Shown: positions 1-10,499 of the stretch, piece by piece
How the letters are laid out: every line of letters starts with the position of its first letter
Numbering within the stretch: position 1 is the stretch's first letter
Source: Azospirillum brasilense
GTDB lineage: Bacteria > Pseudomonadota > Alphaproteobacteria > Azospirillales > Azospirillaceae
NCBI RefSeq assembly: GCF_007827795.1
Contig: NZ_VITI01000013.1
Location: 62,001 to 126,000 of the forward strand
Length of the DNA stretch: 64,000 bases
Reading direction: 5' to 3'
Notes under the pieces: model-generated
The model's database searches: none
What the model was told of the DNA's origin: nothing
Seen by the model: the letters and a program-made list of their open reading frames with translations, nothing else
Made by a program: the position numbers and the translations under genes

Positions 1-1
1 G

Positions 2-1852
2 CGGCGCCTCGATCTCGGCGCGGCCCCGGCGCCCGGCTATCACCGGCTGCGGCTGGACGTCGACGGCCTGCGGGCGGAGCATCCCGGCCTGGAGATGCCG
101 GTGATCGCCGCCCCCGCCGCCTGCCACCTCCCCGCCCCGCTCCAGATGGGCGAGCGGATCTGGGGCCTTTCGGTGCAGCTCTACGCCCTGCGCTGCGCCG
201 GGGATTGGGGGATCGGCGACTTCGGCGACCTCGTCAACGTCGCGGAGATGGCGGCGGCGCGCGGGGCAGGCATCGTCGGGCTGAACCCGCTGCACGCCCT
301 GTTCCTCGACCAGCCCGATCAGGCCAGCCCCTACTCCCCGGCGAGCCGGCTGTTCCTCAACCCGCTCTACATCGACGTGCTGGCGGTTCCGGAGTTGATG
401 GGCTGCGCCGAGACCCGCGACCTGATCGCGGATGAGAGCTTCCTCGGCGCGGTGCAGGCGGCGGGGGCCGCCCCGCTGGTCGATTACGCCGCCGTGGCGG
501 CGCTGAAGCTGCCGGTCCTGGAACGGCTGTTCGCCCATTTCCAGAAGGAGGGCAGCGCGGAGCGGCGTCGGGCGCTCGCCGCCTTCCGGGCCGAGCTGGG
601 CGAGGGGCTGGACCGCTTCTGCACCTTCCAGGCCCTGCGCGAGCGTTTCGCCAAGGACGGCACGCCCGACTGGCGCCGCTGGCCGGAAGAGTATCGGGAC
701 GCCACCTCCCCCGCCGTCGGCCGCTTCGCGGAGGAGCAGCGGGAGCGCATCGGCTTCTTCGTCTGGCTGCAATGGCTGGCCGACAGCCAGTTGCAGGCGG
801 CGGCGGAGCGGACGCGGGAGCGCGGCATGGCCGTCGGCTTCTTCCGCGACCTCGCGGTCGGGGCGGACAGCGGCGGGGCGGAGACCTGGGCCGATCCGCA
901 TGTGGTGGTGGCGCGGGCTCATGTCGGCGCCCCGCCCGACCTGTTCAATCCGGCCGGGCAGGACTGGGGCCTGCCGCCCTTCCACCCCCACGCGCTGCGC
1001 GAGGGCGGCTACGCCCGCTTCATCGAGCTTCTGCGCGCCAACATGCGCCACGCCGGGGCGCTGCGCATCGACCACGCCATGGCGCTCCAGCACGTCTACT
1101 GGATACCGGAGGGGCACCCGCCCTCCGAAGGGGCCTATGTCGCCTACCCGATGGACGACCTCCTCGGAATCCTGGCCCTGGAGAGCCAGCGCAACCGTTG
1201 CCTCGTCGTCGGCGAGGACCTGGGCACGGTGCCCGAGGGGTTCCGGGAGCGCATGGCGGAGGCGGGTGTCCTGAGTTACCGGGTGATGTTCTTCGAATGG
1301 ACCGAGGACGGCGGGTTCCGCGGTCCCGACGACTACCCCTACGCGGCGCTCGCCACGGTGGGCAGCCACGACCTCGCCACCCTGCGCGGCTGGTGGGAGG
1401 GGCACGACATCACGCTGAAGGAGGAACGCGGCCTGTACCCCGCCGAAGGCGAGGCGGAGCGCCAGCGCGACCGCCGCAAGGCCGAACGCGCCCGCCTGCT
1501 GGAGGCTTTGGCCGACGCCTTCCTGCCGCTGCCCGCCAGCTTCGGCCCCGACAGCCCCTACAGCGAGGCGCTCGGCCACGCGGTGCACGCCTTCCTCGCC
1601 CGCACCGGCTCGGCCATCGCCATGGTCCAGATGGACGACCTGACCGCCGAGCTGGAGCAGGTGAACCTGCCCGGCACGGTGGACCAGTACCCCAACTGGC
1701 GCCGCAAGCTGCGCCTCGCGCTGGAGGACATGGCCGACTGCCCGCAGGCCGGCGCCATCGCCGCCATCATGGCCGCCGCCCGGCCGGCCGCGGTGGCCGA
1801 TGGGAGGCGCGACGTTAACCCCCTCTCCCCTCTGGGGAGAGGGTTGGGGTGA
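2..1852 (+). CDS. malQ: 4-alpha-glucanotransferase (amylomaltase), 5' end outside the window
   Basis: GH77 enzyme that transfers maltodextrin segments between glucans in the cytoplasm; here it would feed maltooligosaccharides to TreY. The frame is open from base 2, and the 31 codons before the first ATG (95) still read like the family (GYHRLRLD), so the true start lies upstream; 616 residues are visible. Catalytic motifs are RIDHA (nucleophile Asp near 1070), GEDLG (acid/base Glu near 1214) and SHDLAT (Asp near 1370). The last ~14 codons run into the GC-rich repeat at 1821, and the TGA at 1850-1852 is part of that repeat, so the C-terminal tail looks repeat-derived. treY follows on the same strand 97 bases later, suggesting one alpha-glucan/trehalose operon. 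Confidence 0.93.
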   Translation, partial: RRLDLGAAPAPGYHRLRLDVDGLRAEHPGLEMPVIAAPAACHLPAPLQMGERIWGLSVQLYALRCAGDWGIGDFGDLVNVAEMAAARGAGIVGLNPLHALFLDQPDQASPYSPASRLFLNPLYIDVLAVPELMGCAETRDLIADESFLGAVQAAGAAPLVDYAAVAALKLPVLERLFAHFQKEGSAERRRALAAFRAELGEGLDRFCTFQALRERFAKDGTPDWRRWPEEYRDATSPAVGRFAEEQRERIGFFVWLQWLADSQLQAAAERTRERGMAVGFFRDLAVGADSGGAETWADPHVVVARAHVGAPPDLFNPAGQDWGLPPFHPHALREGGYARFIELLRANMRHAGALRIDHAMALQHVYWIPEGHPPSEGAYVAYPMDDLLGILALESQRNRCLVVGEDLGTVPEGFRERMAEAGVLSYRVMFFEWTEDGGFRGPDDYPYAALATVGSHDLATLRGWWEGHDITLKEERGLYPAEGEAERQRDRRKAERARLLEALADAFLPLPASFGPDSPYSEALGHAVHAFLARTGSAIAMVQMDDLTAELEQVNLPGTVDQYPNWRRKLRLALEDMADCPQAGAIAAIMAAARPAAVADGRRDVNPLSPLGRGLG

Positions 1853-1927
1853 GGGGGGCCCGCAACTCCCGAACGTCCGGCACACGCGCAACCCCCTCAC
1901 CCTCCCCTCCCCCCAGGGGGGAGAGGG
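1821..1927. repeat. paired inverted GC-rich hairpin repeats between malQ and treY
   Basis: Two copies of the same unit face each other. The left copy has a perfect 10-bp stem (1821-1830 with 1834-1843, loop TCT) followed by TTGGGGTGAGGGGG. The right copy (about 1890-1927) is its reverse complement with a few changes. The spacer holds AACGTCCGGCACA, which recurs in the spacer of the pair at 17056. The left copy supplies the stop codon of malQ. Confidence 0.85.
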
Positions 1928-1949
1928 CATATTTTCAGGAGACCACCCC

Positions 1950-4718
1950 ATGGCGGCGGACGCCGATAAGCCGATCCCCCTGGCCACCTACCGCGTGCAG
2001 CTGCGCGCCGAGTTCGGCTTCGACCGCACCGCCGGAATCGCCGACTACATGGCGCGGCTGGGCGTCAGCCACCTCTACGCCTCGCCCTACATGAAGGCGC
2101 GGCCGGGCAGCACCCACGGCTACGACATCGTCGACCACAACGCCCTGAACCCGGAGCTGGGCGGCGAGGCGTCCTTCCACGCCATGGTGGAGGCGCTGAA
2201 GCGCAACGGGCTGGGCCAGATCCTCGACTTCGTGCCCAACCACATGGGCGTCGGCGGGTCGGACAACGGCTGGTGGCTGGACGTTCTGGAATGGGGGCCG
2301 GACAGCCCCTTCGCCGGCTATTTCGACATCGAGTGGGAGCCCGACCGCCGCTATCTCCACGGCAAGGTGCTGGTGCCGCTGCTGGGCGACCAGTTCGGCG
2401 CCGTTCTGGAATCCGGCGGGCTGGAACTGCGCTTCGACAAGGAGACGGGCGGCTTCGCCGTCTGGGCCTATGACACCCACAAGCTGCCCATCCGGCCCGC
2501 CGACTACGGCACGATCCTGGGCGACGACCATCCCGACCTGGAGCGCATCGGCGACGCCTTCCGCCATCTCGATCAGGTGCGCCCGCACCAGATCCGCCGC
2601 GCCAACGCCCTCAAAGCCGAACTGGCCGCTCTGGTCTCCGAGAAGGCGGACGTGGCCGAGGCCGTCGAGCGCCGGCTGAAGCGCTTCCGCGGCGAAGAGG
2701 GCGAGCCGGAGAGCTGGCGGCGCCTGACCGATCTGATCGCCGCCCAGAACTGGCGCGCCGCCTATTTCAAGGTGGCGGCGGACGACATCAACTACCGCCG
2801 CTTCTTCAACATCAACGAACTCGCCGGCCTGCGCATGGAGGAGCGGGAGTTGTTCGACGTCGCCCACCGGCTGGCTTTCAAGCTGGTCGACGACGGCACG
2901 CTGGACGGGCTGCGCATTGACCACATCGACGGCCTCTACGATCCCAAGGGCTATTGCGAGCGGCTGGCCGAGGCGACGGAGCGGCCCTTCTATCTGGTGG
3001 TCGAGAAGATCCTGGCCCGCCACGAGCGGCTGCGCGAGGACTGGCCGATCGACGGCACCACCGGCTACGAGTTCGCCAACCTGATGGGCGGGCTGTTCGT
3101 GGACCCGCGGGCGGAGGAGGCGTTCACCCGCCTCTACGCCGACTTCACCGGGCGTCGCGAGAGCTTCGACGAGGTGGTGCGGACGAGCAAGATCCGCATC
3201 ATGGACAGCGAGATGTCCAGCGAACTGCATGTCCTGGCCCGGCAGGCCTCGCGCATCGCCCGCGCCAACCCTCGCACCGCCGACTTCACCGCCAACATCC
3301 TGCACCAGGCGCTGAAGGAGACCATCGCCCGCTTCCCCGTCTACCGCACCTATGTGGACTGGCGCGGCGTGAACGAGCTGGACCAGCGCAGCATCGACTG
3401 GGCGATCAACCAGGCGCGCAAGGCCGACCAGACCACCGACGGCTCCGCCTACGACTTCCTGCAAAGGCTGCTGACCACCGATCTGGTGGCCCGGCCGCGC
3501 AGCGGCTACAGCCGCCAGCAGGTGCTGCGCTTCGCCATGCGCTTCCAGCAGTACAGCGGCCCGGTGATGGCCAAGGGGCTGGAGGACACCGCCTTCTACC
3601 GCTACAACCGGCTGGCCGCGCTGAACGAGGTGGGCGGGCATCCCGAGCATTTCGGGGTCAGCACCGCCAGCTTCCACCACGCCAACGCGGAGCGCGCCGC
3701 CCGCTGGCCGAACGCCATGCTGGGCAGCACCACCCACGACACCAAACGCGGCGAGGACACCCGTGCCCGCCTCTACGCCCTGTCGGAAATGCCGGAGGAG
3801 TGGGAGCGGCAGATCCAGACCTGGAGCCGCCTGCTGCGCGCCCGCCGCGGCGACGTGGAGGGCACCGCCCCACCCGACCGCAACGACGAGTATCTCTTCT
3901 ACCAGCTTCTGGTCGGCGCCTGGCCGGCGGAGTTGACCGGCGCGGACCCCGCCAGCCTGGACCCGCAGGCGATGACGGAGTTCGCGGAGCGCCTCGCCGG
4001 CGCCATGACCAAGTCGATGCGCGAGGCCAAGGTGCACACCACCTGGGCGTCGCCCAACGAGGCCTACGAAAGCGCCATGACCAGCTTCGTCCATGACGCG
4101 CTGGACGTGACGCGCAGCACCGCCTTCTTCGACGCCTTCCTGCCCTTCCAGGCGCGGCTCGCCCGCCTCGGCATGGTCAACGGGCTGACCCAGACCCTGC
4201 TGAAGCTGACCAGCCCCGGCGTGCCGGACATCTACCAGGGCTGCGAGCTGTGGAACTTCAGCCTCGTCGATCCCGACAACCGGCGCCCGGTGGATTACGA
4301 CGCCCGCCGCCGCCTGCTCGACGAGGTGGAGGGGGCGGAGATCGGAAGCCTGCTGGGCCGCTGGCAGGACGGTGCCGTGAAGCTCTCCCTGACCCGGCGC
4401 GCCCTGGCCCTGCGGGCGGCCATGCCCGACCTGTTCGCCAAGGGCGAATACCTGCCGTTGGAGGCGACGGGCGAGCGGGCGGAGCATGTGGTGGCCTTCG
4501 CCCGGCGGCTGGGCGACGACACCGTCGTGGTCGCCGCCCCGCGGCTGGTGGGGGCGCTGGGCGATACCCCGGACTGGGGCGACACCTCCGTCCCGCTGCC
4601 GCGCGGGCAGCGCTGGCGCAACGCGCTGACCGACGGGACGCTGGAGGCCGCCGATGCGGTGACCGCCGCCGACCTCTTCCGCGACTTTCCCGTCGCCCTG
4701 CTGGTGCGGGAGGGGTGA
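1950..4718 (+). CDS. treY: maltooligosyltrehalose synthase
   Basis: GH13 enzyme that converts the reducing end of maltooligosaccharides from an alpha-1,4 to an alpha,alpha-1,1 linkage, the first step of the TreY-TreZ route to trehalose. The protein has 922 residues, somewhat longer than many TreY. The ATG at 1950 is preceded by CAGGAGA at a good distance; an open frame reaches back to 1800 but only through the repeat. Motifs are DFVPNHMG (residues 93-100), RIDH with nucleophile Asp324, VVEKIL with acid/base Glu352, and TTHDTKRGED with Asp597. A lysine/arginine-rich helical stretch (about 215-265) is typical of TreY. treZ is not in the window and may lie to the left of malQ. The cupin gene starts 5 bases after the stop. 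Confidence 0.95.
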   Translation: MAADADKPIPLATYRVQLRAEFGFDRTAGIADYMARLGVSHLYASPYMKARPGSTHGYDIVDHNALNPELGGEASFHAMVEALKRNGLGQILDFVPNHMGVGGSDNGWWLDVLEWGPDSPFAGYFDIEWEPDRRYLHGKVLVPLLGDQFGAVLESGGLELRFDKETGGFAVWAYDTHKLPIRPADYGTILGDDHPDLERIGDAFRHLDQVRPHQIRRANALKAELAALVSEKADVAEAVERRLKRFRGEEGEPESWRRLTDLIAAQNWRAAYFKVAADDINYRRFFNINELAGLRMEERELFDVAHRLAFKLVDDGTLDGLRIDHIDGLYDPKGYCERLAEATERPFYLVVEKILARHERLREDWPIDGTTGYEFANLMGGLFVDPRAEEAFTRLYADFTGRRESFDEVVRTSKIRIMDSEMSSELHVLARQASRIARANPRTADFTANILHQALKETIARFPVYRTYVDWRGVNELDQRSIDWAINQARKADQTTDGSAYDFLQRLLTTDLVARPRSGYSRQQVLRFAMRFQQYSGPVMAKGLEDTAFYRYNRLAALNEVGGHPEHFGVSTASFHHANAERAARWPNAMLGSTTHDTKRGEDTRARLYALSEMPEEWERQIQTWSRLLRARRGDVEGTAPPDRNDEYLFYQLLVGAWPAELTGADPASLDPQAMTEFAERLAGAMTKSMREAKVHTTWASPNEAYESAMTSFVHDALDVTRSTAFFDAFLPFQARLARLGMVNGLTQTLLKLTSPGVPDIYQGCELWNFSLVDPDNRRPVDYDARRRLLDEVEGAEIGSLLGRWQDGAVKLSLTRRALALRAAMPDLFAKGEYLPLEATGERAEHVVAFARRLGDDTVVVAAPRLVGALGDTPDWGDTSVPLPRGQRWRNALTDGTLEAADAVTAADLFRDFPVALLVREG

Positions 4719-4723
4719 GTTCC

Positions 4724-5203
4724 ATGGACCGCAACCCGCCGCCGCGCCGCGCGCTCGTTCCCATCGACCAGCGCCTGATCGGGAGCGATCCCGGCAAGCC
4801 CGCCGTCTTCGGGACCGTGCTGTCCGGCGACCCTCGGGAAAGTTTCCTGAACCTCTACGACGGCGGCGGGGGGCGGTTCGCCTGCGGGGTCTGGCAATGC
4901 ACGCCAGGCATCATCGCCATGACCGACTGGCCCTACGAGGAGTTCTGCGTGCTGCTGGCCGGGAGGGTGGTCATCACCCCCCGCGATGGCGCGCCGCAGG
5001 AGCACACGCAGGGCGACGCCTTCGTCATTCCCAGGGGCTTCACCGGCGTCTGGGAGGTGCGGGAAACGATCCGCAAATACTACGCGATCGAGAAGGCGCT
5101 CGGTCCCCGCGCCGCCGTGGGACGGATGCTGCGCGCCCCGCTGTCGCTGGCCCGGCGGCTGTTGCGGCGGGGCGCGCCGGCCCTTGCCCGCGAGGGCTTC
5201 TGA
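4724..5203 (+). CDS. cupin domain protein (Cupin_3/DUF861-like)
   Basis: 159-residue single-domain protein. The stretch EEFCVLLAGRVVITP, then QGDAFVIPRGFTGVWEV, matches the two half-motifs of the Cupin_3 family (the fold of ureidoglycine aminohydrolase cupins). The C-terminus is basic (repeated RRLLRR). The start ATG is 5 bases after the treY stop, so it is almost certainly co-transcribed with treY, although a link to trehalose is not evident. It could be a small sugar- or metal-binding enzyme; the substrate cannot be told from sequence. After its stop there are 166 bases before the next small gene; they contain an inverted repeat GGGATT-N5-AATCCC at 5241-5257 and no clear promoter. Confidence 0.8.
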   Translation: MDRNPPPRRALVPIDQRLIGSDPGKPAVFGTVLSGDPRESFLNLYDGGGGRFACGVWQCTPGIIAMTDWPYEEFCVLLAGRVVITPRDGAPQEHTQGDAFVIPRGFTGVWEVRETIRKYYAIEKALGPRAAVGRMLRAPLSLARRLLRRGAPALAREGF

Positions 5204-5369
5204 ATAAGGCTGCCTCACAAAATATCCGATTTCTTCGGTCGGGATTGATCGAATCCCTTCGTCACGCGTTATTCAAAAGGACAGGCGCCCGAACCGAGCG
5301 ACAAGAGGCGCACCTTCGGACTCATTCCTGCACCACGGGACGCGACCACAGACGGACGGGAGACAAGTC

Positions 5370-5528
5370 ATGAGCGATCATCGCCAGTGGGTCGAACTGG
5401 ACCCCAGCAACGGCTCCGAAAACACCGAGCCGCAGGACGGTCCGGCCGCCGCGGCCCCCGCGCAGAACTCCGCACAGCCGGCGGAAGCCCCCGCGCCGGG
5501 CGGTCCGGAAGAGACTCCGGACCGCTGA
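5370..5528 (+). CDS. small acidic proline/alanine-rich protein
   Basis: 52-residue reading frame starting at an ATG with GGGAGA six bases upstream and ending with TGA at 5526-5528. The N-terminus (MSDHRQWVELDPSNGSEN) is polar; the rest is Pro/Ala/Gln/Glu-rich and predicted disordered. No signal peptide or membrane segment. No family was recognised. Third-position GC and a proper ribosome-binding site favour a real gene, but the length makes this uncertain. Confidence 0.55.
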   Translation: MSDHRQWVELDPSNGSENTEPQDGPAAAAPAQNSAQPAEAPAPGGPEETPDR

Positions 5529-5572
5529 CCAACGGTCATTGTCTAAGGGTACTGTTTAAAGCATGCGAAAAT

Positions 5573-5605
5573 GGCAGGGCGGGGCCTCAGGGCCTCAGCC
5601 CTGCC
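5573..5605. terminator. hairpin between convergent small gene and response regulator
   Basis: GGCAGGGC (5573-5580) and GCCCTGCC (5598-5605) form an 8-bp stem around a 17-base loop, overlapping the 3' end of the minus-strand response regulator. There is no T-run on the plus side, so it may act only as a weak or Rho-assisted terminator. Confidence 0.4.
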
Positions 5606-6083
5606 GCCGCATTGGCTGTTGTGCGGGTTGGGGCGCCGTCTGCGGCGCCGGCTGCGGCGCGGCGGCGGACACGCGCTCGGGCCGCCCGAACAGTTCCAGC
5701 GCCGGGGGGATGGATGACGGGCGCAGTCCCGCCAGGATCTCGCCCACGGCCCCGACCGCATCGACCAGCGCGTCGGGCATCACCGGCTTGCGCAGCAGGC
5801 CGACCGCGAAATCGCGCGCCTCCTCGCCGCGATGGTCGAAGCCGGTGATCAGAAGGGAGGGGATGTTGTGCTCCTCCCACAATTTGCGGGCCAGGGTCAG
5901 CCCGTTCTCTCCGCCGGCCAGATAGACGTCCACCAGCGCGAGATCCGGCCGTTCCCGGACCCCCAGCCGCGTCGCCTTGGCGGCGTCGCGCAGAGGGCCG
6001 ACGACCGTGTATCCGGCATTCTCCATCACAGCCTTGATGGCGGGCCCGATCAACGGGTCGTCTTCGACGACGAGCAACTTCAC
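5595..6083 (-). CDS. receiver-only response regulator
   Basis: 162-residue protein with one REC domain (residues 1-120) and no output domain. The acidic pocket is Glu7-Asp8-Asp9, the phosphoacceptor is Asp52 (LALVDVYL), followed by Thr80 and Lys99 (LLRKPV). The last 30 residues are a Pro/Gln/Ala-rich tail (repeated PQPAPQ). The chosen start is GTG at 6083, with AAGGAA nine bases upstream, because the REC fold begins right there; an ATG farther upstream (6161) would add an unrelated basic segment. Such single-domain regulators act by protein-protein contacts or in phosphorelays. No kinase lies next to it. The GLL-RKPV region resembles regulators paired with HWE-type kinases in alphaproteobacteria, but this is only an impression. 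Confidence 0.88.
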   Translation of the reverse strand: MKLLVVEDDPLIGPAIKAVMENAGYTVVGPLRDAAKATRLGVRERPDLALVDVYLAGGENGLTLARKLWEEHNIPSLLITGFDHRGEEARDFAVGLLRKPVMPDALVDAVGAVGEILAGLRPSSIPPALELFGRPERVSAAAPQPAPQTAPQPAQQPMRRQG

Positions 6084-6298
6084 GGCATCTGTTCCTTGTT
6101 GGCGGACGGCTGCGGAACGACGTGGCCCGCAGCGCCCATGTTTGTCGATGCGGTGCATCAATCAAGGGGCTGATTGCGCGCAATGGAGCGAGCCGGCGGG
6201 GTACCGAACGGGCAGTGCCATCCGGAGAAGCGAACCCACCGCCCTGTTTGCGTGTTTGAGCCAGTCCAAGCCTGATGCAACCTCCGTGGGAGTCCTGC

Positions 6299-6517
6299 AT
6301 GAAGTTCATCGAATTCACCGACCGCGCCGGGGCGCCGGTTCTGATCAACGCCGCGGGGGTCCTGTACCTGCGCGGCACCGAAGGGGAGCGGACCGAGATC
6401 ACCTTTGCCGGGCGCTCCGAACCGCTGGTGGTCGCCGCCCCGTTGGACGAGGTGGCCCAGACGCTGGAAGACGCCACGCCGATACCACCCGACCCCACCC
6501 TGGCGCTCGTCTCATGA
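6299..6517 (+). CDS. hypothetical 72-residue protein
   Basis: Small protein beginning MKFIEFTDRAG with GTGGGAG placed 6 bases before the ATG at 6299. It reads as a compact beta-rich domain (VLINAAGVLYLRG, TEITFAGRSEPLVV) followed by a short helix and a Pro-rich tail. No known family was recognised with confidence; the shape recalls small proteins of about 70 residues that are common as orphan genes in Azospirillum. The 215-base stretch between this gene and the divergent response regulator shows no clear promoter. Confidence 0.65.
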   Translation: MKFIEFTDRAGAPVLINAAGVLYLRGTEGERTEITFAGRSEPLVVAAPLDEVAQTLEDATPIPPDPTLALVS

Positions 6518-6527
6518 CGGACTGCCG

Positions 6528-6704
6528 TCATACGTCGTAGATGGGACCCGGCGTGGATTTGTTGGCGCCGCCGCGCTTCTGCTCCTCCTTCTCGGTCAGT
6601 TCGGCTTCGCCGCCCTGGTCGGGCTTGACGGTGCCCTCCTGGGCCTCGTCGACCCGGTCGTCCTTGCGTTGGGGCTGGGTGGCGGGAGTCCGGTCGTCGC
6701 TCAT
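6528..6704 (-). CDS. hypothetical small charged protein
   Basis: 58-residue, strongly hydrophilic protein (MSDDRTPATQPQRKDDR at the start, then Glu/Lys-rich). The ATG at 6704 has GAGGA immediately upstream; an ATG four codons earlier (6716) is less well placed. It is convergent with the preceding 72-residue gene (10-base gap) and divergent from yfcG. Predicted disordered; no family recognised. Confidence 0.55.
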   Translation of the reverse strand: MSDDRTPATQPQRKDDRVDEAQEGTVKPDQGGEAELTEKEEQKRGGANKSTPGPIYDV

Positions 6705-6871
6705 GACGGTCCTCATGCTGATTGTCGGTTCACCCCATTCAACATTTCGGGGGCCGCGACGTTGCGCCCCGCGCCTGCCCCTTCCGGAGGGCTGATCCGC
6801 GCACGGCGCGGGTTGCCGGAAACCGCGCGCTCCATCACTTTTCGGGGCTGAGACAAACCGGAAGGACCGCC

Positions 6872-7573
6872 ATGATCGACCTTCACTATTGGCCGACCCC
6901 CAACGGGCACAAGATCACCCTGTTCCTGGAGGAGGCCGGGCTGGACTACACCATCCATCCCGTGGACATCTCGGCCGGGGACCAGTTCAAGCCGGACTTC
7001 CTGGCGATGTCCCCGAACAACCGCATGCCGGCCATCGTGGACCAGGACCCGGCCGACGGCGGGGAGCCGGTGTCCGTCTTCGAATCGGGCGCGATCCTGA
7101 CCTATCTGGCGGAGAAGACCGGCAAGTTCCTGCCCGCCGACACGCGGGGCCGCAAGACGGTCCTGGAGTGGCTGTTCTGGCAGGTGGGGGGCCTCGGCCC
7201 GATGGCCGGGCAGAACCACCATTTCGTGCAGTACGCGCCCGAACAGATCCCCTACGCCATCGACCGCTATGTGAAGGAGACCAACCGCCTCTACGGCGTC
7301 CTGAACAAGCGTCTGACGGGCCGCGCCTTCATCGCCGGGGACGCGCTGACCATCGCCGACATGGCCTGTTACCCGTGGATCGTCCCGCACGAGCGGCAGC
7401 GCCAGAACCTCGCTGATTTCCCGGAGCTGAAGCGCTGGTTCGAAGCGATCCAGTCCCGTCCGGCGACCGTCCGCGCCTATGAGAAGGGTGCGGAACTGGC
7501 CAAGCGCCCGTCGGTCACCGACGAGGGCAAGAAGATCCTCTTCGGCCAGACCGCCGCCAACATCCAGAAGTGA
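6872..7573 (+). CDS. yfcG: YfcG-type (Nu-class) glutathione S-transferase / disulfide-bond reductase
   Basis: 233-residue cytosolic enzyme. The N-terminal thioredoxin-like domain starts IDLHYWPTPNGHKITLFLEE, nearly identical in pattern to E. coli YfcG, including the TPNGHK loop, the cis-Pro turn (NNRMPAIVD) and the glutathione-binding FESGAIL. The helical C-terminal domain has WLFWQVGGLGPMAGQNHHF, another hallmark. Members reduce disulfides using two bound glutathiones and have little classical transferase activity. The ATG at 6872 follows GGAAGGA. A perfect hairpin lies 9 bases after the stop, at the convergent junction with bdhA. Confidence 0.92.
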   Translation: MIDLHYWPTPNGHKITLFLEEAGLDYTIHPVDISAGDQFKPDFLAMSPNNRMPAIVDQDPADGGEPVSVFESGAILTYLAEKTGKFLPADTRGRKTVLEWLFWQVGGLGPMAGQNHHFVQYAPEQIPYAIDRYVKETNRLYGVLNKRLTGRAFIAGDALTIADMACYPWIVPHERQRQNLADFPELKRWFEAIQSRPATVRAYEKGAELAKRPSVTDEGKKILFGQTAANIQK

Positions 7574-7581
7574 TGATGAAA

Positions 7582-7609
7582 CCCTCTCCCGCCCCCAGGC
7601 GGGAGAGGG
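7582..7609. repeat. GC-rich hairpin repeat at a convergent junction
   Basis: Perfect 12-bp inverted repeat (7582-7593 with 7598-7609, 4-base loop) between yfcG and bdhA, which point at each other. It shares the CCCTCTCCC / GGGAGAGGG core of the repeat family in this window but lacks the GGGTGAGGGGG tail. It probably serves as a two-way terminator. Confidence 0.75.
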
Positions 7610-7620
7610 CGACAAAGCCC

Positions 7621-8406
7621 TTACTGGGCGGTCCAGCCGCCATCCATCAGCAGGCTGGCGCCGGTCATCTGCGCCGCCGAGTCGGAGCACAGGAAGACCG
7701 CCAGCCCGCCCAGCTCGTCCGGCGTCACGAAGGCGCCGGAGGGCTGCTTGGCGCCGAGCAGCTCCGCCTTCGCCTGCGGCTCCGGGATGTTCTTGGTCGC
7801 GGCGATCGCGTCGATCTGCTTCTGCACCAGCGGGGTCAGCACCCAGCCCGGACAGATGGCGTTGCAGGTGACGCCGGTGCCCGCCGTCTCCAGAGCCACC
7901 GTCTTGGTCAGGCCGACCACGCCGTGCTTGGCCGCGACGTAGGCCGCCTTGTTGACCGACGCGACATGGCCGTGCACCGAGGCGATGTTGAGGATGCGTC
8001 CCCAGCCGCGCCGCTTCATGCCCGGCAACGCATGATGGGTGCCATGAAAGACGGCGGACAGGTTGAGCGCGATCACCGCGTCCCAGCGGTCGGCCGGGAA
8101 GTCCTCCACCGGGGCGACGTGCTGGATGCCGGCGTTGTTCACCAGCACGTCGACGGAACCGAACGTCTCCGTCGCGTGGCCGATCAGCGCGGCGATCTCC
8201 GCCGGCTTGGACAGGTCGGCGCCGTGATAGCCGACGCGCACGCCGAACTCCGCCGCCAGACCGGCGCGCAGCTCCTCGATGGCGGCCGCGTCGCCGAAAC
8301 CGTTCAGCACCACGTCCGCCCCGGCTCCGGCCAGCGCCCGCGCGATGCCCAAGCCGATCCCGCTGGTCGAGCCGGTGACCACCGCGACCTTCTGAGTCAA
8401 GGTCAT
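7621..8406 (-). CDS. bdhA: 3-hydroxybutyrate dehydrogenase
   Basis: 261-residue short-chain dehydrogenase that interconverts (R)-3-hydroxybutyrate and acetoacetate with NAD. It has the cofactor motif TGSTSGIG near residue 11, NNAG (about 90), the catalytic Ser in IASVHG, and YVAAKHG with the Tyr-Lys pair. ICPGWVLTPLVQKQI and the closing MDGGWTAQ are characteristic of D-3-hydroxybutyrate dehydrogenases. GAGGA lies upstream of the ATG at 8406. It is the last gene of a minus-strand run that begins with livG and includes acetoacetyl-CoA synthetase just upstream, so it likely acts in use of 3-hydroxybutyrate, for example from polyhydroxybutyrate. Confidence 0.95.
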   Translation of the reverse strand: MTLTQKVAVVTGSTSGIGLGIARALAGAGADVVLNGFGDAAAIEELRAGLAAEFGVRVGYHGADLSKPAEIAALIGHATETFGSVDVLVNNAGIQHVAPVEDFPADRWDAVIALNLSAVFHGTHHALPGMKRRGWGRILNIASVHGHVASVNKAAYVAAKHGVVGLTKTVALETAGTGVTCNAICPGWVLTPLVQKQIDAIAATKNIPEPQAKAELLGAKQPSGAFVTPDELGGLAVFLCSDSAAQMTGASLLMDGGWTAQ

Positions 8407-8439
8407 GGCTTATCCTCTGTTGTCTTGTTGGTTTGGGTG

Positions 8440-8461
8440 CCCTCCCCCGCTGGGGAGAGGG
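8440..8461. repeat. short GC-rich hairpin repeat between aacS and bdhA
   Basis: CCCTCCCC-N-GGGGAGAGGG hairpin in the 66-base gap between two co-directional genes. It is a short member of the repeat family and could lower or stabilise the distal bdhA message. Confidence 0.6.
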
Positions 8462-8472
8462 CTGGACGCCGG

Positions 8473-10452
<1,980 letters not shown>

Positions 10453-10499
10453 CTTGCGGTTCCTGATTTTGGCTTTTTATGCCGTTCGGTTCTTGACGT

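Noticed and set aside
1935..4487. 850-codon open frame on the minus strand across treY
   Set aside because: It is the antisense shadow of treY in high-GC DNA; the product is compositionally odd and treY has all GH13 motifs.
5241..5280. EcfG-type stress promoter before the small gene at 5370
   Set aside because: GGATT and CGTT are present but the spacing (20 bases) and the -35 sequence do not fit GGAAC-N16/17-CGTT.
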